A stretch of DNA of 64,000 bases from Lutimaribacter salitolerans (GCF_042677865.1 NZ_JBHUDD010000008.1:1-64000); one strand, 5' to 3'. Counted from the stretch's first letter, positions 24,225-33,087 are shown. A program made the numbers and translations. Notes: generated from the letters alone by a model not told the origin.

Positions 24225-25346
24225 ATGACCGACACCTCCACCCCCCCGTCCGTGTTCGAAGACCACCGCTTTCCCTGCGATCAATGCGGGTCGGACCTGC
24301 GGTTCAACCCCGACGCCGGGCAGCTGATCTGCGATCACTGCGGCCATACCGAAACCGTGGCCGACCCCGGCCCGTGGCAGGGTGGCATCCGCGAGCTGGA
24401 TTTCGACACGGCCATCCGCAACCTGCTGCCCGCACAGGAGATCGAGGAAACCCGCGTCACCACCTGCCCAAGTTGCGCAGCACAGGTCGAATTCACCGGG
24501 GCCACCCACGCCAGGGAATGCCCGTTCTGCGCCACGCCCGTGGTGGCCGACACCGGCACCCATCGCCATATCAAGCCGCGCGGCGTTCTGCCCTTTGCGC
24601 TGGACGAGCGCGCCGCCCGACAGGCGATGACCGACTGGCTGGGCCGTCTGTGGTTCGCGCCCAATGGCTTGCAGGACTATGCCCGCAAGGGCCGCAAGAT
24701 GGATGGCATCTATGTTCCCTACTGGACCTATGATGCCCAGACCCGCAGCGTCTATCGCGGCGAGCGTGGCACGGTTTATTATGTCACCCGCCATGTCACC
24801 GTGAACGGCAAACGGCAGGCCAAGCGCGAGATGCGGATCCGCTGGTCGCCTGCTTCGGGTCGCGTCGCGCGGTTTTTTGACGATGTGCTGGTGCTGGGAT
24901 CGCGCAGCCTGCCCAAAAGCTTTACCGACGCGCTTGAACCCTGGGATCTGGCCGCGCTCGAACCGTATCAACCGCAGTTTCTCGCCGGTTTCCGGGCCGA
25001 GGGCTATACCGTCGATGTGCAGGAAGGGTTCGCCGAGGCGCGCCAGATCATGAACCGCATCATCGAACGCGACGTGCGGTTCGACATTGGCGGCGATCGC
25101 CAGCGCATCCATGACATCGCCACCGACGTCAGCGACGTGACCTTCAAGCATATCCTGCTGCCGGTCTGGCTGGCCGCCTACAAATACCGTGGCCAGACCT
25201 ATCGCTTTGTGGTCAACGGCCGCACCGGCAAGGTGCAGGGCGAACGCCCGTGGTCGGCCTGGAAAATCGCCATCGCCGTGGTGCTGGGCCTGATCGTCGC
25301 CGGCGGCGTGGGCTACCTCATCGCGCTGAACGAGGGCGCATTGTGA
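24225..25346 (+). CDS. Zinc-ribbon membrane protein (PriA-like double zinc-ribbon)
   Basis: The 373-residue product has four CxxC pairs: Cys18/21, Cys36/39 (first ribbon) and Cys81/84, Cys99/102 (second ribbon). The middle domain contains KGRKMDGIYVPYWTYDA and a repeated SVYRGERGTVYY segment. One C-terminal membrane helix (about 346-368) precedes the end. Such proteins are often labelled 'primosomal protein N'-like' because of the ribbon but are not helicases. Gene neighbours TelA, XpaC and SPFH support a common membrane-linked process. It starts four bases after the upstream stop. Confidence 0.8.
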   Translation: MTDTSTPPSVFEDHRFPCDQCGSDLRFNPDAGQLICDHCGHTETVADPGPWQGGIRELDFDTAIRNLLPAQEIEETRVTTCPSCAAQVEFTGATHARECPFCATPVVADTGTHRHIKPRGVLPFALDERAARQAMTDWLGRLWFAPNGLQDYARKGRKMDGIYVPYWTYDAQTRSVYRGERGTVYYVTRHVTVNGKRQAKREMRIRWSPASGRVARFFDDVLVLGSRSLPKSFTDALEPWDLAALEPYQPQFLAGFRAEGYTVDVQEGFAEARQIMNRIIERDVRFDIGGDRQRIHDIATDVSDVTFKHILLPVWLAAYKYRGQTYRFVVNGRTGKVQGERPWSAWKIAIAVVLGLIVAGGVGYLIALNEGAL

Positions 25347-25356
25347 AAGGACGGAC

Positions 25357-26034
25357 ATGACCGATCAACACGACACCCTGCTGGCCCTGTTGACCGAACG
25401 CCACTCCTGCCGCGCCTTCCGCCCCGATCCGGTGGATCATGCGACCATCGCACAGGTCGTGGCCACCGCGCAGCGCGTGCCAAGCTGGTGCAACGCCCAG
25501 CCCTGGCAGGTGACCATCACCGATCCCGCCGCCACCGCGCGGCTGTCCGCCGCCCTGCTGCACGCGGTCGACACCGACACGCCCAGACCCGATCTCGACT
25601 GGCCCGTGCGCTATACCGGCGTCTATCAGGAGCGTCGCCGCACCTGCGGTTTCCAGCTCTACGACTCGCTTGGCATCGCGCGCGACGATCGCGGCGCCCG
25701 CACCGCGCAGATGCTGGAAAACTACCGCTTCTTCGGCGCGCCCCACGTCGCCATCATCACGTCCGAGGCCGATCTGGGGGCGTATGGCGCGATGGACAGC
25801 GGCGGTTTCGTCGCCGCCTTCACCCTTGCCGCCAAGGCGCTGGGGCTGGCCACGATCCCGCAGGCCGCCATCGCCGCCTACGCCCCCACCGTGCGCGCCG
25901 AACTGGCCATCCCCGACACCCGCCTGATCCTCTGCGCAATCGCCCTTGGCCATGCCGATCCCGACCACCCGGCCAACGCCTTTCGCACCGAACGCGCCGC
26001 CCCGGATCAGGTCATCGACTGGGTCGCGCAGTAG
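25357..26034 (+). CDS. Nitroreductase family protein
   Basis: The 225-residue FMN-dependent nitroreductase has the conserved N-terminal RHSCRAFRPDPV (FMN phosphate contacts), QRVPSWCNAQPWQV and a late YGAMDSGGFVAAFTLAAKALGLATIPQA block. NAD(P)H-dependent reduction of nitro compounds or quinones is expected. AAAGGAC precedes the ATG, which lies 10 bases after the zinc-ribbon gene. It is therefore likely to be the last gene of the same transcript, but its functional link to the cluster is unknown. Confidence 0.9.
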   Translation: MTDQHDTLLALLTERHSCRAFRPDPVDHATIAQVVATAQRVPSWCNAQPWQVTITDPAATARLSAALLHAVDTDTPRPDLDWPVRYTGVYQERRRTCGFQLYDSLGIARDDRGARTAQMLENYRFFGAPHVAIITSEADLGAYGAMDSGGFVAAFTLAAKALGLATIPQAAIAAYAPTVRAELAIPDTRLILCAIALGHADPDHPANAFRTERAAPDQVIDWVAQ

Positions 26035-26074
26035 CCCCCTTCACCCCGGGTCAAGGTTCACGCGCGCCCGGTCC

Positions 26075-26104
26075 CTTCATCTTGCCGGAAAAACTCCCGC
26101 GCGG
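26075..26104 (-). repeat. recurrent intergenic element, copy 3
   Basis: Read on the minus strand it ends in GAGTTTTTCCGGCAAGATGAAG. It lies in the 112-base convergent gap between the nitroreductase and phnM. Confidence 0.7.
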
Positions 26105-26146
26105 CGCGCTCCCGAAACGCACCACCCGCGCAACGCCCGCGCACAC

Positions 26147-27289
26147 TCACTCCGCCGCCAAAAGCGCAGCCGCCCCGACCCCGCTGGCATGGGTCACGCG
26201 GCCGCCAGCCACGGTCAGACACACCCGGCCCGCCGCGTCCAGCACCACCAGATCGGCGCGCAGCCCCGGGGCGATCCGCCCTCGGTCGGCCAGCCCCAGC
26301 AACCGCGCAGGCCCGTCGGACACCAGCGCCCATGCGGCAGGCCAACCGATCCGGCCCGCCAACCGCTGCGCCGCCACCAGGGGCGCGGCATAGACGTAAT
26401 CGGACGCCAGCGCATCACACAGCCCCGCGACCACAAGATCGCTGGCTGACACGTTGCCCGCATGGCTGCCGCCGCGCATCACGTTGGGCGCGCCCAGCAC
26501 GATCCCGTCGCCACCCGTCCGTGCCTCTTGCGCCGCATCGACCGTTTCGGGAAATTCCGACAGGCGCACGCCCCGGTCGCGCCAGACGTTGCGCGTGGCG
26601 GCATCGCCGTCATCGTGGCTGCCCAGCACCACGCCCCGCGCCGCCAGCCGCGCGGCCAGACCCGCCACCGCCTGCGGCACCTGCGCGCGCTGCGCATGCA
26701 ACCCCTGCATCAGCGCCAGATAGACCTCGGGGTTGCGCCCGGATTTCAGCGCCTGCCCGGTCAGGCGCGGCGGGCGCTTGTCCTGCGACAGCGCCTCGTG
26801 CGGCAGATGGTCGTTGAACACCACCTGATGCACGCCGAACCGTGCCACCGTGTCCTCGAAAGCGGCGTAATCCTCCAGCAGATGCGTCTCGAACCGCAAC
26901 TGCGCGCGCATGTCGGTGCCGGTGCCGCGATATGCCTTCAGCGCCGCAAGGAAACGCAGCGCAAAGTCCCGCCCGCGCAGCCCGCCTTCCCAGCTCCAGA
27001 ACTGCGCCAGCATCGCAGTGGTGATGCCATTGGCGGCCAGTTCCGCCTCGACCCCGGCCAGACCAAAGCCCAGATCGGTCATCGCACCGCGCCGCGGGGC
27101 CAGATGCCGTTCAAACCCGTCGCCATGCATGTCTATGATACCGGGCAACACCTTGCAGCCCGGCAGCGCCACCTGCCGCCCCAGCAGCGCATCCGCGATC
27201 ACGCCCCCGGACACAGCCACCGGCCCGGCGTCCAGCGCCCCGTCGCGCAGCACCTGCGCCCCGGTCAGGGTAAACTCACCCGCGCTCAT
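26147..27289 (-). CDS. phnM: Alpha-D-ribose 1-methylphosphonate 5-triphosphate diphosphatase PhnM
   Basis: The 380-residue amidohydrolase-fold enzyme of the C-P lyase pathway releases pyrophosphate from the triphosphate intermediate. Signatures are LPGIIDMHGDGFERHLAPR, the LGSHDDGDAATRN block and GAPNVMRGGSHAGN with the later DLVVLDAAGRV. It is an orphan here: no phnGHIJKL, phnE or other C-P lyase gene is in view. Its ATG overlaps the upstream lipase stop (ATGA), which couples them. Possible roles are a distant C-P lyase set elsewhere in the genome or a related amidohydrolase substrate. Confidence 0.9.
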   Translation of the reverse strand: MSAGEFTLTGAQVLRDGALDAGPVAVSGGVIADALLGRQVALPGCKVLPGIIDMHGDGFERHLAPRRGAMTDLGFGLAGVEAELAANGITTAMLAQFWSWEGGLRGRDFALRFLAALKAYRGTGTDMRAQLRFETHLLEDYAAFEDTVARFGVHQVVFNDHLPHEALSQDKRPPRLTGQALKSGRNPEVYLALMQGLHAQRAQVPQAVAGLAARLAARGVVLGSHDDGDAATRNVWRDRGVRLSEFPETVDAAQEARTGGDGIVLGAPNVMRGGSHAGNVSASDLVVAGLCDALASDYVYAAPLVAAQRLAGRIGWPAAWALVSDGPARLLGLADRGRIAPGLRADLVVLDAAGRVCLTVAGGRVTHASGVGAAALLAAE

Positions 27290-28026
27290 GGCTGCTCGGC
27301 TATCGCCTCGACAGCCTCGCCCATGGTCATTTCCGGATCAAACACCCCGTGTTCCAGAAAATGCAGCACTTCGGCGATCACCAGCGGGCTGTTCATCATG
27401 AAGGTATGGGTGACCGGCAGCACGATGTGATCGGCCATCCCCGACACCATGGTCGAGTCGACCGACACCTTGCCATCATCGGGTCCGTCGATCATGGCCG
27501 AGAAAAACGGGTTGAGCGAACGGTCCCCCGCAATCACCCCAAGGTCGAAATCCACCCGCGGCAATTGCGCTGGCATCCCTTGGTCATCACTGCGCAACTG
27601 ATGCCCCGCAGGCCCGCCGAACCGGTCAAAGGCCGCCATCTCGCTCAGCTCGTCCACGATCTGCGAGCCATGGTTGGGGGGCGCCAGCATCACGACCCGG
27701 CCCAGATGCTCGGGTCGGTTGGCCATCAGCCAATAACGCGTCAGGATACCGCCCATCGAATGGGTCACGATATGCACCCGCTCGTCGCCACAGGCGGCCA
27801 CCGCCTTTGGCAGGGTGTTGACCGCAAGGTTGGCAATCGTCTCTTCGGTCGAGGGATACCCGGGATTGACCACCTGATAGCCTTGCCGCTCCAGCGCCTG
27901 TTGCATCACGGCGAACGACACCTGCGTCCGCGCCAGCCCGTGCAGCAGGACCACGCAATCGGCCAGCGTCGGTGCTGGCGCTAGCAGGGACAGGATAAGG
28001 CACAGACGTTTCACAAGGCGTTTCAT
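27286..28026 (-). CDS. Exported alpha/beta hydrolase (lipase/esterase)
   Basis: The 246-residue product has a signal peptide ending near TLADC (residue 22). An oxyanion HGLAR motif (29-33) and nucleophile elbow THSMGG (88-93, Ser90) identify a lipase/PGAP1-like alpha/beta hydrolase. A late HTFMMNS carries a likely catalytic His. It is probably periplasmic and acts on lipid esters or short esters. It is the first gene of a two-gene unit with phnM. Confidence 0.85.
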   Translation of the reverse strand: MKRLVKRLCLILSLLAPAPTLADCVVLLHGLARTQVSFAVMQQALERQGYQVVNPGYPSTEETIANLAVNTLPKAVAACGDERVHIVTHSMGGILTRYWLMANRPEHLGRVVMLAPPNHGSQIVDELSEMAAFDRFGGPAGHQLRSDDQGMPAQLPRVDFDLGVIAGDRSLNPFFSAMIDGPDDGKVSVDSTMVSGMADHIVLPVTHTFMMNSPLVIAEVLHFLEHGVFDPEMTMGEAVEAIAEQP

Positions 28027-28084
28027 GGCGCCGGGATACTGCTAAACCGGTCCCGGCAAAAGCCCCGATCAAAGGAATCCGCCC

Positions 28085-28525
28085 TTGACCAGCCCCCGCC
28101 TTGCCGTGCGCGCCATCATCCTGCACGAAAACCGCCTGCTGATGGTCAATGCCTATGGCGGCGGCCGGTCCGATCTGTGGTGCGCGCCGGGCGGCGGGGT
28201 GGACCGCGGGGCGTCACTGCCCGACAACCTTGCGCGCGAGGTGTTCGAGGAAACCGGCCTGACCGTCGCCGTGAACACACCTTGCCTTGTGAACGAATTT
28301 CACGACCCCGGCGGCACGTTTCACCAGGTCGACGTGTATTTTCGTTGCACCATCACCACCGGCACCATCACGCCCGATTGGCAGGACCCCGAAGGCATCG
28401 TGACCCAGCGGCGATTTTTCACCCGCGAACAGATGGCGGGCATCCGCTTCAAACCCGACAGCCTGCCCGATGTGGCCTGGGGTGCGGGGCTGCTTTACGA
28501 CCCTTTGGAACCCATCGTGATCTGA
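28085..28525 (+). CDS. Nudix hydrolase
   Basis: The 146-residue Nudix hydrolase has the box GGGVDRGASLPDNLAREVFEETGL; the metal-binding REVFEE core is intact. The first box Glu is replaced by Ala, as seen in some family members. Substrate unknown, probably a nucleoside diphosphate derivative. The start is TTG at 28085, preceded by AAAGGAA at good spacing; no in-frame ATG is available before the domain. Its 3' end overlaps the converging EamA gene by 31 bases. Confidence 0.87.
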   Translation: MTSPRLAVRAIILHENRLLMVNAYGGGRSDLWCAPGGGVDRGASLPDNLAREVFEETGLTVAVNTPCLVNEFHDPGGTFHQVDVYFRCTITTGTITPDWQDPEGIVTQRRFFTREQMAGIRFKPDSLPDVAWGAGLLYDPLEPIVI

Positions 28526-29349
28526 CCGCGCCGCAGCACCCCCAGCGCCACACCGCCCAGAACCAGCGCCGCGGCCAGCGCGAACCGCGCCGTCAACGGC
28601 TCGTCCAGCAGCAAGCCGCCGCCTGCCTGCGCGATCACCGGCACGGTCAGTTGCGCCAGCGCCGCAGTGCTGGCGGCAATCTGCGGCAGCACCCTGTACC
28701 ACAGCGCATACCCCAGACCCGAGGTGACCGCCCCCGAAACGATGGCCAGAATCGCCCCGCGCGTCGTCATCCCATCGGGCAGCAGCGCAAACAGCAGCAG
28801 CCCCGCCGGCACTGCCAGCGCGAAATTCCACGCCGTATCGGCCAGCGGATCGGTCACGCTGCGCCCGCGCAACGAATAGACGCCCCACCCCACGCCCGCC
28901 AGCAGCATCAGCGCAGCACCCGTCAGATCCGGCGCGCTGCCCCCCTGCGGCCAGACCAGCACCGCCAGACCGGCCAGCGCCAGCACCGCACCGGCATAAC
29001 GGCGGGGCGGCACGACCTCGGCCCGCATCAGCGCGCCTGCGAACATCGTGACCTGCACCATGCCGAACAGGATCAGCGCGCCCATCCCGGCATCAAGCCA
29101 GCGATAGGCCAGCGAAAACCCAACCACGTAAACCGCCAGCGCCGTCGCCCCGCCGGGGGCCAGCACTGGACGCAACCGCCGCCCGTCCCGCAGGGACAGC
29201 AGCACCAGCAGCATCACCGCCCCCGCCACCAGCCGCACAGCGGCGAATAACGACGGCCCGGCGTCCCCCGCTGCCACCGCCATACGGTTCAGGACAGAGT
29301 TGCCCGCAAAGGCCAGCATCGTCAGGCAGATCAGCAAAAACAGTCGCAT
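28495..29349 (-). CDS. EamA/DMT family transporter
   Basis: The 284-residue product has about ten membrane helices arranged as two EamA repeats (first about 5-130, second about 140-275), as in DMT-superfamily exporters of amino acids or metabolites. Landmarks are AFAGNSVLNRMAV in helix 1 and LTVPVIAQAGGGLLLDEPLT near the end. ATG at 29349 chosen at the first helix. Overlaps the Nudix gene tail on the opposite strand. Substrate unknown. Confidence 0.87.
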   Translation of the reverse strand: MRLFLLICLTMLAFAGNSVLNRMAVAAGDAGPSLFAAVRLVAGAVMLLVLLSLRDGRRLRPVLAPGGATALAVYVVGFSLAYRWLDAGMGALILFGMVQVTMFAGALMRAEVVPPRRYAGAVLALAGLAVLVWPQGGSAPDLTGAALMLLAGVGWGVYSLRGRSVTDPLADTAWNFALAVPAGLLLFALLPDGMTTRGAILAIVSGAVTSGLGYALWYRVLPQIAASTAALAQLTVPVIAQAGGGLLLDEPLTARFALAAALVLGGVALGVLRRGQITMGSKGS

Positions 29350-29393
29350 GCCCGCCTGTGTGGCGTCGCCCTGCGCCAAAGGCAATCACAAAC

Positions 29394-29424
29394 GAAAAGG
29401 GCCGCCCCCCAAAGGGAACGGCCC
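29394..29424 (-). terminator. Rho-independent terminator of groESL
   Basis: On the minus strand GGGCCG (29419-29424) pairs with CGGCCC (29399-29404) across a 14-base loop containing a small inner stem, followed by TTTTCG. It lies about 30 bases beyond the groEL stop. Confidence 0.7.
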
Positions 29425-29452
29425 GAATTGTCGCGCAAAGTGCTGCGGATGA

Positions 29453-31099
29453 TTACATCATGCCGCCCATGCCGCCCATGTCGGGCATGCCGCCACCGGC
29501 GCCGCCAGCGCCTTCTTTCTGCGGCTTGTCGGCGATCATCGCCTCGGTGGTGATCAGCAGGCCCGCAACCGAAGATGCGTCCTGAAGTGCCTGACGCACG
29601 ACCTTGGCCGGATCGATCACGCCGAACTTGAACATGTCGCCATATTCTTCGGTCTGCGCGTTGTAGCCGAACTTGAGGTCTTCGCTTTCGCGGATCTTGC
29701 CTGCAACGACAGACCCGTCGACACCGGCGTTCTCGGCTATCTGGCGCAGCGGTGCTTCGAGCGCCAGGCGCACGATGGCGATACCGCGGCTCTGGTCGGC
29801 GTTGGCGCCTTCCAGACCGGCCAGTTTCTTGCCAGCCTGAACCAGGGCCACACCACCGCCGACGACGATGCCTTCCTGAACCGCAGCGCGGGTCGCGTTC
29901 AGCGCGTCATCGACGCGATCCTTGCGCTCTTTCACTTCGGTTTCGGTCATGCCACCGACGCGGATCACGGCAACACCGCCGGCCAGCTTGGCCACGCGTT
30001 CCTGCAGCTTTTCCTTGTCGTAGTCGCTGGTGGTCTCTTCGATCTGGGTGCGGATCTGGGCCACGCGGGACTCGATCTCGGACTTCTCGCCAGCGCCATC
30101 GACGATGGTGGTCTCGTCCTTGTTGATCGTGACCTTCTTGGCAGTGCCAAGCATGTCCATGGTGACGCTTTCCAGCTTCATGCCCAGGTCATCGCTGATC
30201 ACCTGACCGCCGGTCAGGATAGCGATATCCTGCAGCATCGCCTTGCGGCGATCGCCAAAGCCGGGGGCCTTGACCGCTGCGATCTTCAGACCGCCGCGCA
30301 GCTTGTTGACAACCAGGGTCGCCAGTGCCTCGCCTTCGACATCTTCCGCGATGATCAGCAGCGGCTTCTGGCTCTGGATCACCTGCTCAAGCAGCGGCAC
30401 CATCGGCTGAAGGCTCGACAGCTTCTTCTCGTGCAGCAGGATCAGGCAGTCTTCCAGCTCGGCGACCATTTTGTCGGGGTTGGTCACGAAATAGGGCGAC
30501 AGGTAGCCACGGTCGAACTGCATCCCCTCGACCACGTCGGTCTCGGTTTCCAGACCTTTGTTTTCTTCGACGGTGATGACACCCTCGTTGCCGACCTTCT
30601 GCATCGCATCAGCGATCTGACGGCCGATTTCGGCCTCACCGTTGGCAGAGATCGTGCCGACCTGTGCGACTTCTTCCGAGTTCTCGACCTTGCGGGCGGC
30701 GGCCTGGATGTGCTCGACAACCTTCGAGGTGGCCAGATCGATGCCGCGCTTGAGATCCATCGGGTTCATGCCGGCGGCAACCGCCTTCATGCCTTCCTTG
30801 ACGATGGCCTGGGCCAGAACCGTCGCGGTGGTGGTGCCGTCGCCGGCCTCGTCATTGGTGCGGCTGGCGACTTCTTTCACCATTTGCGCGCCCATGTTCT
30901 CGAACTTGTCTTCCAGTTCGATTTCCTTGGCGACCGACACACCGTCCTTGGTGATGCGGGGCGAGCCGAACGACTTGTCCAGCACGACATTGCGGCCCTT
31001 GGGGCCCAGCGTGACCTTCACGGCATCGGCAAGGGTGTTCACACCCTTGAGCATGCGGTTGCGGGCATCTGTACTAAATTTTACGTCCTTGGCAGACAT
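29453..31099 (-). CDS. groEL: Chaperonin GroEL
   Basis: The 548-residue GroEL (Hsp60) forms the double-ring folding chamber. All hallmark blocks are present: MLKGVNTLADAVKVTLGPKGRNVVLDKSFGSP, the ATP-site GDGTTTATVLAQA and the C-terminal glycine/methionine tail MPDMGGMGGMM. It follows groES by 68 bases on the same strand under a CIRCE operator. No anomaly is seen. Confidence 0.98.
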   Translation of the reverse strand: MSAKDVKFSTDARNRMLKGVNTLADAVKVTLGPKGRNVVLDKSFGSPRITKDGVSVAKEIELEDKFENMGAQMVKEVASRTNDEAGDGTTTATVLAQAIVKEGMKAVAAGMNPMDLKRGIDLATSKVVEHIQAAARKVENSEEVAQVGTISANGEAEIGRQIADAMQKVGNEGVITVEENKGLETETDVVEGMQFDRGYLSPYFVTNPDKMVAELEDCLILLHEKKLSSLQPMVPLLEQVIQSQKPLLIIAEDVEGEALATLVVNKLRGGLKIAAVKAPGFGDRRKAMLQDIAILTGGQVISDDLGMKLESVTMDMLGTAKKVTINKDETTIVDGAGEKSEIESRVAQIRTQIEETTSDYDKEKLQERVAKLAGGVAVIRVGGMTETEVKERKDRVDDALNATRAAVQEGIVVGGGVALVQAGKKLAGLEGANADQSRGIAIVRLALEAPLRQIAENAGVDGSVVAGKIRESEDLKFGYNAQTEEYGDMFKFGVIDPAKVVRQALQDASSVAGLLITTEAMIADKPQKEGAGGAGGGMPDMGGMGGMM

Positions 31100-31167
31100 G
31101 TTTGTCTCTCCTGAACTTGAGTTTCTGCGGGAAAAGCGGGTCTTGGGTCAGCCTGTGGCGCGATGGC

Positions 31168-31455
31168 TCAGGCGATGATTCCCATGATGTCGCTTTCCTT
31201 CATGATCAGCATTTCCTGACCGTCGATGGTGACTTCGGTGCCCGACCACTTGCCGAACAGCACCTTGTCGCCTTCCTTGACGTCCAGTGCGATGCGGTCG
31301 CCGTCGTCGTCCTTGGCGCCTGCGCCAACGGCCACGATAATGCCTTCCGCCGGCTTTTCTTTTGCCGTCTCGGGAATGATCAGGCCGCCTGCGGTTTTTT
31401 CTTCGCCTTCAACGCGGCGAACCAGCACGCGGTCATGAAGCGGTGTAAATGCCAT
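31168..31455 (-). CDS. groES: Co-chaperonin GroES
   Basis: The 95-residue GroES caps the GroEL ring. Visible are FTPLHDRVLVRRVEGEEKTAGGLIIP (the mobile loop region) and KVLFGKWSGTEV. The ATG at 31455 gives the family's usual length; an upstream in-frame start is less likely. It is the first gene of the groESL operon. Confidence 0.97.
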   Translation of the reverse strand: MAFTPLHDRVLVRRVEGEEKTAGGLIIPETAKEKPAEGIIVAVGAGAKDDDGDRIALDVKEGDKVLFGKWSGTEVTIDGQEMLIMKESDIMGIIA

Positions 31456-31512
31456 CTCTGAGGCTCCTTGGCTCAAAGTTTCCTTTATGACCTCCCGCTC
31501 TCCGAGAGGTCG

Positions 31513-31539
31513 TTATCACTCAGTCATGCCGAGTGCTAA
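31513..31539. promoter_or_regulatory. CIRCE element (HrcA operator) of groESL
   Basis: TTATCACTC-N9-GAGTGCTAA is one base from the CIRCE consensus TTAGCACTC-N9-GAGTGCTAA. It sits 58 bases before the groES start and right after the -10 region, where HrcA would block transcription. Confidence 0.93.
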
Positions 31540-31546
31540 CGAGGCA

Positions 31547-31575
31547 CAGTTAGGCAATTGCGTTTTTGAAGTCAA
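31547..31575 (-). promoter_or_regulatory. Housekeeping-type promoter of groESL
   Basis: On the minus strand TTGACT (31570-31575) and TAACTG (31547-31552) are 17 bases apart, directly upstream of CIRCE. The -35 is near consensus; the -10 is moderate. Confidence 0.6.
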
Positions 31576-31668
31576 CAGCCCCGGCGCAGGCCCGCGCAAA
31601 AATTTCCTGCCAAGTTGAACCGGACCCGCCCCGCCCCTAGCTAAGGTGCAGCAGCGAAAGGACAGCCC

Positions 31669-32649
31669 ATGCGGTTTTTGATTGGTTTTCTGATGTTTAT
31701 CGGGCTGACCGGCCCGGCCTTGGCGCAATGCGAAGGCCGCGACCTCATCGCCGACCTGCCTGCCGACGAGCGCAGCGCACTGGACGCCGCCGTAGCGGGC
31801 ACGCCTTATCCCCAAGGGCTGCTGTGGCAGGCCACGCGGGGCGAAACGCGCATGGTCATCTTCGGTACCTACCACATCCGCCATGACCTGACCGAAGCGC
31901 ATCTAGAGGCGCTGCGCCCCCATCTGGCCGCCGCAGATGTCGCGTTCTTCGAAATGAATCTTGCCGACAAGGCCCTTGCGCAGACCGCCTTCGCCAGCGA
32001 ACCCGACCTCATGTTCATCACCGACGGCCCCACCCTGCCCGACCTGCTGCCCGAAGATGAATGGCAGTTGTTCAAGCGCCAGATGGAGGCACGCGGCTTT
32101 CCGGGCTTCATGGCCGCCAAGATGAAACCGATCTGGGGCACGATGATGCTGGGAATCGGCCCCTGCCAAGCCCAGAGCGGCGCGATGCAGGCCACCGGCA
32201 TCGACGAGGCGCTGGCCACGGCCGCCGCCGATCTGGACGTGCCCGACCGCTCGCTTGAGGACTGGCGCACGGTGATGACCCTGACCGACGCCTTTGACAG
32301 CGACCAGCAGATCGAGATGCTGCGCCTGTCCTTCGCCTTCGCCGATCAGGCCGACGATCTGCAGCATACCCTGCTGCAACGCTATCTGGCAGGCGAGGTC
32401 GCGCTGATCTGGGAATACTCGCGCAAACTGTCGCTGGAACAGGGCGGCCCGACCGCAATAGAGGATTTCGCCCTGTTCGAAGACCTGCTGCTGACCCAAC
32501 GCAACACCGCCTGGGTGGACCTGCTGCTGGACCAGCCGGGTGACATCTTCGTCGCCGCCGGGGCCGCACACCTGCCCGGCGAAACCGGCGTTCTGAACCT
32601 GCTGGAGCAAGAGGGGTTCGCAATCGAACGGTTGCCGTTTGATCCCTGA
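31669..32649 (+). CDS. TraB/GumN family protein
   Basis: The 326-residue product has a signal peptide (cleavage near ALAQCE, residue 20) and a TraB/GumN (EreA/ChaN-like Tiki-type) domain. Blocks include MVIFGTYHIRHDL near the start with the conserved His, AFFEMNLADKAL and the late VAAGAAHLPGETG. Tiki/TraB proteins are putative metal-dependent peptidases; function is not established here. It is divergent from groESL but about 130 bases from its promoter. Confidence 0.85.
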   Translation: MRFLIGFLMFIGLTGPALAQCEGRDLIADLPADERSALDAAVAGTPYPQGLLWQATRGETRMVIFGTYHIRHDLTEAHLEALRPHLAAADVAFFEMNLADKALAQTAFASEPDLMFITDGPTLPDLLPEDEWQLFKRQMEARGFPGFMAAKMKPIWGTMMLGIGPCQAQSGAMQATGIDEALATAAADLDVPDRSLEDWRTVMTLTDAFDSDQQIEMLRLSFAFADQADDLQHTLLQRYLAGEVALIWEYSRKLSLEQGGPTAIEDFALFEDLLLTQRNTAWVDLLLDQPGDIFVAAGAAHLPGETGVLNLLEQEGFAIERLPFDP

Positions 32650-32667
32650 CAGGCCCGGCACGCACCG

Positions 32668-33087
32668 CTAGGCACCTTCGGGCAGCGGAAACACCCGGTC
32701 ATAGGCCAGATTGAAGACAAAGGCGTAGATCAAGTAAAAAACGACAAAGGACAGGTCCATCACAAAGGCCTGCCAAAGCCCGATTCCCAGATACCACGCA
32801 AAGAACGGCAGCGTGGCGATCAGCAGTCCGCATTCGAACAGCACCGCGTGCACAACCCGCAGGCCATAGGTCTTGTGCACGGTGCCGCGCAACCGCTTCA
32901 TCACCCGATCGAACCAGATGTTGTAGACATAGTTCCATGCCGTTGCCGCGCTGGACGCGACAAGGGCGACAACCCCGATATCCTTGGCGCTCATCCCGAA
33001 CCCGGCTGCCCCCAATGGCACGACAAGTGCAAGTCCGATGATTTCAAAGCTGATTGCGTGGCGAATGCGGTCTTGTCTGTTGCGCAT
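32668..33087 (-). CDS. PACE efflux family transporter
   Basis: The 139-residue product is built of four membrane helices in two repeated pairs (about 14-31, 34-55, 75-97, 104-130). The pattern (FEIIGLALVVPLGA ... NYVYNIWFDRVMK, HAVLFECGLLIATLPFFAWYL ... VFYLIYAFVFNLAYDRVF) is that of the bacterial transmembrane pair in PACE exporters such as AceI. These export biguanides such as chlorhexidine, with short-chain diamines as likely natural substrates. ATG at 33087 matches the family start. Confidence 0.87.
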   Translation of the reverse strand: MRNRQDRIRHAISFEIIGLALVVPLGAAGFGMSAKDIGVVALVASSAATAWNYVYNIWFDRVMKRLRGTVHKTYGLRVVHAVLFECGLLIATLPFFAWYLGIGLWQAFVMDLSFVVFYLIYAFVFNLAYDRVFPLPEGA

